Shown here piece after piece: positions 62,101 through 64,000 of a DNA stretch of 64,000 bases. A program made the translations under genes and the position numbers. The notes under the pieces were generated by a model, which was given only the letters and a program-made list of their open reading frames with translations, ran no database searches and was not told where the DNA came from. The stretch comes from UBA4416 sp040386075 (GTDB lineage: Bacteria > Bacteroidota > Bacteroidia > B-17B0 > Aurantibacillaceae), in the NCBI GenBank assembly GCA_040386075.1, contig JAZKGE010000008.1:62001-126000 (forward strand), given 5' to 3'. Every line of letters starts with the position of its first letter. The first letter of the stretch is position 1.

Positions 62101-64000
62101 GTTTTATGCTGTGTAAACACAGGCCAGTTAAAAGGTCCCCAGCCATATGTACCCGTATTTCCAGGTATTGGTTTGATAGGTAATTTGGTTGATCCTACTT
62201 TTAGTGTATCATCACCAATTAATTTGGATCCGTCTAACATGCTTACATTTATTTCCGGCGATGAGCGATAGATCATATCCAGTCTTCTGTTAAATCTAAC
62301 CGAATCAATACTTACTATACCATGTGTTGCGTCAAATAAAGTATCTACAACAAGGGTCTTATACAATGCGTTTGTAATATCCAATACCTGGTTGGTATTT
62401 GATAACTGAGGTTTACTAATAGTTACAGAATTGGTCATTACATATGCATCCACAATTTTATAACCCAGTGGTGGCAACTCAAGTACATACTCGCCCGTAA
62501 TACTGTTGGTGATAACAGATGTTGTAAAGCACGGTGTACCTGCAATTGGCGTTGCCAATGTAATGATCGCACTACCAATGTTGTTTACTGAACGGCCCAG
62601 TCCCGGTACTTTACCTGCTTCAACTGTTCCACCCACTACACGACCAACCACTTTTAATAAGGTACTGTCTTCAAACGGAACCGGAGGAAGCGGCGCCTGG
62701 AAATTGTGTGTTCCTACAATCGGGTAGCGCCCATTATTCATCACATGGCCAAATTTTTCGATGGTTACAAAATGGTTTCCGATAGGCACGCTGATACTGA
62801 AAGAACCGGCAGCATCTGTTACGGCTTGTGTACCATAAGCGATAACGGGTAATCCGTCAATTTTTAATCCGGCTCCCGGAACAGGGCAACTTGTTCCTTT
62901 ATAGAATAATGTTCCTGTAAAAGAGAAAGAAGAATTATCCGTGAAATCCTGGTTATTATATACATAAGATGCGTCGCCGATATAAACCGAACGTGAATTA
63001 GGAGAAAAAGAATGGGTTGCGAATGAAGGAACAATATTAAAATTCTCTCCTAAGCCCAGGTACTGAACACCTGTTACAATATAGTTACCCAGTGTATCTG
63101 TTACTCCAAAGTATCCTAATTGAGCGTTACTTGGAATATCAATACTGGATGCTACTGCTCCCGTTAATACACCATGATTTTCATTAAATGCATTCCCTAC
63201 TTTAGAAACATCATAAGCGCTTCTTCCAACACCTTCATCAAAATGCAAATTACATTTAAAGCCCGTTTCGTTACCATTTAATATACGGTTACGTTCAACA
63301 AAAATAACCGAGTCGGCCGCTGCTTTTCCTGTTAAACGAAATTCGTCCATTAAGAAACTAGCCGAAGCACTACCGATAACTAAGTTATTACTGTTGTCAT
63401 CAATGGCGCCTGTAGCGGTTGTTGATGCTGATAAAATACCATTTGCAAATAATTTGAATACACTGCCGTTGTACACCATGGATACATGGTTCCATTGACT
63501 GTTTGGTAAACTTGCAGCCGGTACTGTAATTGTTTTGGCCGAGCCACCGATGAAGATACGTGCCTGGTAATTACCGCCCGTGAACATGAAATCGAATGCA
63601 TTTGTTTTCTGTAAAACCGTTCCTGAAACAGAAACCGGTTGAAACCAAAACTCTAAACGCATTTCGTTATTAGGTTCTAATTTTACATTATCCGTAATGG
63701 CTACGTTTCCGCCTGTAAAATTTAATGAGTTACCTGATAACGCACCGCTTTGCTGAACTAATACTTTAGCGCCGCTCACAGCAACACCACCAGTATATTC
63801 AATATGGCCACTCACTAAACCGGATGGATTTCTAAACCCGATATCTGAAGATGTGTTGGTTAAGATCTCAGAACCAAGACAGTTTTTTATACCAACAATA
63901 GTATAGCGATAGAACACTCGGGAATCACATGTATAATCAATAAAAAATGCATTAATTCCGGATAGAGAAGCTATTTGAATGGAATCCATTGAGGAACTTA
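56148..64000 (-). CDS. Giant LamG-domain protein with T9SS type A sorting domain (5' end outside window)
   Basis: At least 2616 residues. The frame stays open past the Met at 63989 to the window edge and has no signal peptide, so the gene begins beyond it. LamG/ConA-like domains with FWFQPVSV, FWSKLTATG and FWFNSTQSG lie at about residues 90-225, 1500-1640 and 1700-1850, each with DEFRLTG or EIRLWNDVR-type ends. A domain with IAAFNNGVICGVADL (about 2110-2240), resembling that in the next gene, follows, then the tail VYPNPFSDNLTLNF to IKVIKTK of type A. Probable surface adhesin, first known gene of the operon. Confidence 0.9.
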   Translation of the reverse strand, partial: SSSMDSIQIASLSGINAFFIDYTCDSRVFYRYTIVGIKNCLGSEILTNTSSDIGFRNPSGLVSGHIEYTGGVAVSGAKVLVQQSGALSGNSLNFTGGNVAITDNVKLEPNNEMRLEFWFQPVSVSGTVLQKTNAFDFMFTGGNYQARIFIGGSAKTITVPAASLPNSQWNHVSMVYNGSVFKLFANGILSASTTATGAIDDNSNNLVIGSASASFLMDEFRLTGKAAADSVIFVERNRILNGNETGFKCNLHFDEGVGRSAYDVSKVGNAFNENHGVLTGAVASSIDIPSNAQLGYFGVTDTLGNYIVTGVQYLGLGENFNIVPSFATHSFSPNSRSVYIGDASYVYNNQDFTDNSSFSFTGTLFYKGTSCPVPGAGLKIDGLPVIAYGTQAVTDAAGSFSISVPIGNHFVTIEKFGHVMNNGRYPIVGTHNFQAPLPPVPFEDSTLLKVVGRVVGGTVEAGKVPGLGRSVNNIGSAIITLATPIAGTPCFTTSVITNSITGEYVLELPPLGYKIVDAYVMTNSVTISKPQLSNTNQVLDITNALYKTLVVDTLFDATHGIVSIDSVRFNRRLDMIYRSSPEINVSMLDGSKLIGDDTLKVGSTKLPIKPIPGNTGTYGWGPFNWPVFTQHKTYKAKITANEVYTNFDNATTPVTDTVLLNANAFITNDLVDGIDPNSAFSFANGVGTYSFVCGSPNIADNTLTPALGYSKDIQVVVVPDGASSVPWMPNSTTTPSNGNFHAIVVGKKITGTGISTQGPEQLDFILRDPPGSGSSSKWTSGSTVTKTTSFSNAKETDAGISTDILLGAKNAVGIGFIVETSLENSVTLGLSIGYNKSSDSTMTEEITSANSVATRDDADYVGAPADVFIGRSRNWLVGPTANVELVDVATCSGNCFGTSFGGKSLALKIGYAVAPDNVRTRFSYTQEEIENTVIPQLEAIRNTILLNSPSKYSTTLLPSNPKFGSNNDDPIWGALATSTTPTVYDPVDSLGQSYTFRGYAKIVNQDTVRIMNTQIALWKQALAQNEREKLACKNNTGGVLIDNFTLGSAIVNNVYQVDNTKSITRDWELAISNSVAGQLGFSVGGFGVLVKPSLALKQVSAGSSNTVTTITNTFDYTLTDGDPGDIMSIDVYKSPEGTGNIFITRGGQTMCPYEDAVVCHYYNPSGPTDYIGSHTYNATGFATIANATVQREMPNIAITPANQLNIPSNQAAVYQIILTNQSPLTINNDIDMQVRIASASNPYGAVLKIDGQNANSLFNIPSGGSVIKTLTIERGPIEINYDSLMVIFSSACSEDIADTSYVSVHFIPTCTDLAITVPTDNFIVNNSNNNLANITISDYNYNYGVAANTSTLTSALHPNFGFEKIGYEIKPGNSSSWLEIKDFYKVPNPTQSAIPNNQIYTQYQWTVTPQIYPDGNYEIRAVSYCYNKDGSYATVISPVLAGVMDRVNPSPFGTPTPGDGILDPNDDISIQFNEPIDLSSLSLLNFDIRGVLNGTNIRHSESLNFDGTADYAEVSGGASLQKRSFTIEFWSKLTATGVDQVAISQGSDPVQRMEIGFDNSNKFKFMLGNQTVTSLLPVTLPTDWHHYAVVYDYANTDALLFVDGSLVGTNNNFIVDYIGSGKLAFGKALPANSNFLSGNLQEIRLWNDVRTLSEITVTMNQVLNRNQSGLMYNWKVDEAEGVLLKDDIRSRNADIYGATWEINPNGYAAQFDGVDDNIQVSSGNIAINKEMDFTLEFWFNSTQSGVATLFSNGKGDGIGADSLDAWNIQKDVAGAIHVYHKGYDFVATNTNFFDGTWHHFALVMNRNGNLSAYMDGNLENSVQSLSFNNLSASYLYLGARGYQTGTITNYDNHYNGKMDEFRLWNTARKTEQIKRDKQNRMMGNEYGLQSFMPFESYITVLGTPSLTATFNDQSVNTLTVNAQNGVQSISQTPTIKLPRPIQTVNYSWSLNNDKIILTPTTAPELIENVTLDITVKNAYDMHGNIMQSPKTWIAYINKNQVKWQDDQFNFVKTVDSVITFTAPIVNSGGALKAFTIDGLPSWITASTTSGVISPNSVQNIVFTIPAGGSIGDFSADISVMTDFNYAEILQVNLKVTGTVPTWSVNPSDFQYSMNIFGQMKIDGVMATNPENKIAAFNNGVICGVADLQYVPAYDRYEVFLNVYSNTITGDSIRFNIYDASSGLTFVNVTPSLMFVENDVIGTVTNPVTFIANTEIALDIPLNGGWTWISLPLKSAKLANSNLLMSTISPSTGDVVLSTSNYDQYDSGLGWLGNISQGSGFFNNQSYKVKTASMDTLVHIGERINPDSAIATINVVPGWNWIGYVSTKNVGIAEALGNYNAVTGDLIKSQYEFAYYDNATGWTGSLTNMKPTMGYMLKSTGTSTFHYPLSTYIGKMANTTTNAGQSLFPFTPEMYANTMSAIITGNICNESLDQGNVAIGAFDATNTMRGYAFPIKNTTSNIYNFYLTLYSNTDGDALTLKYFNVTDGTVLPTGSALSFTTNALAGTPSVPYTSNVDAAVSCNVVYVTTGVNELSAAGNVGVYPNPFSDNLTLNFVSTVSAKVELVDLLGKVVYSSTVKNKKEHTVYLGGNSGIAAGMYYIRITGDVNEQIKVIKTK

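Noticed and set aside
1..64000. tRNA or rRNA genes
   Set aside because: No cloverleaf with TTCNANNC-type arm or rRNA stretch was seen by eye in the intergenic regions.

Overview
The window is chromosomal DNA from a free-living member of the Bacteroidota, probably a Flavobacteriales-like or Sphingobacteriales-like lineage; I cannot name a species. The evidence is AT-rich coding sequence, seven or more proteins with type IX secretion (T9SS) C-terminal sorting domains, a PorP/SprF protein beside a CHU_C-type (type B) adhesin, lipoproteins with Cys-Lys-rich starts, TAnnTTTG-type -7 promoter boxes, and short GTCA-headed intergenic repeats of a kind I recall from other Bacteroidota genomes.

Layout. 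1-6.3 kb: end of a glutaryl-CoA-dehydrogenase-type gene, a lipoprotein, acetyl-CoA synthetase and a TPR/SpoIIE-type phosphatase. 6.4-11.1 kb: tetrapyrrole genes hemA, a hemC-hemD fusion, an unknown membrane protein and hemB. 11.2-14.4 kb: an arsenic/metal island with ArsR, a DUF6428-like protein, an arsenate-reductase-like phosphatase, an aquaporin, a MerT-like membrane protein, a Cys-rich exported protein and a 31-residue Cys-rich microprotein missed by normal gene calling. Two matching palindromes mark probable ArsR sites. There is no ArsB or Acr3 pump, so the aquaporin is the likely arsenite exit. 14.5-20.9 kb: secreted proteins, including a HEMSH putative metallopeptidase and a PKD-repeat protein with a 0.82-kb internal duplication. 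20.9-25.7 kb: a KdsC-like HAD phosphatase, a transaldolase fused to CBS domains, phosphoglycerate kinase and small envelope proteins. 25.8-29.9 kb: sucA-sucB, with sucB carrying a short genomic repeat in frame in its linker. 30.1-30.8 kb: a clear homologue of LipL32, the major surface lipoprotein of pathogenic Leptospira.

30.8-39.8 kb: a haem-binding c-type protein, an exported endonuclease/phosphatase-family protein, two tandem STAS-like paralogues, aminopeptidase P, an ECF sigma factor followed by an anti-sigma-like/trypsin-like membrane fusion, a plug-only TonB-receptor fragment, a second sigma factor with a TPR membrane partner, and an Hsp15-like S4 protein. 39.8-45.1 kb: pyruvate kinase, a 259-bp structured element with 11-bp terminal inverted repeats, trmB, two small membrane proteins, lgt and a DUF1569/DinB-like gene. 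45.2-64 kb is one long minus-strand block of secreted proteins: four T9SS type A proteins in one run, and a second run made of a giant LamG protein (5' end outside the window), a cadherin-repeat type B protein and a PorP/SprF protein, punctuated by strong intergenic hairpins.

No rRNA, tRNA, CRISPR array, transposase or prophage was seen. Apart from the repeat-bearing gap at about 41.77-42.2 kb, no stretch longer than 300 bases lacks a gene. Domain and family names come from sequence recognition by eye, not from database searches.
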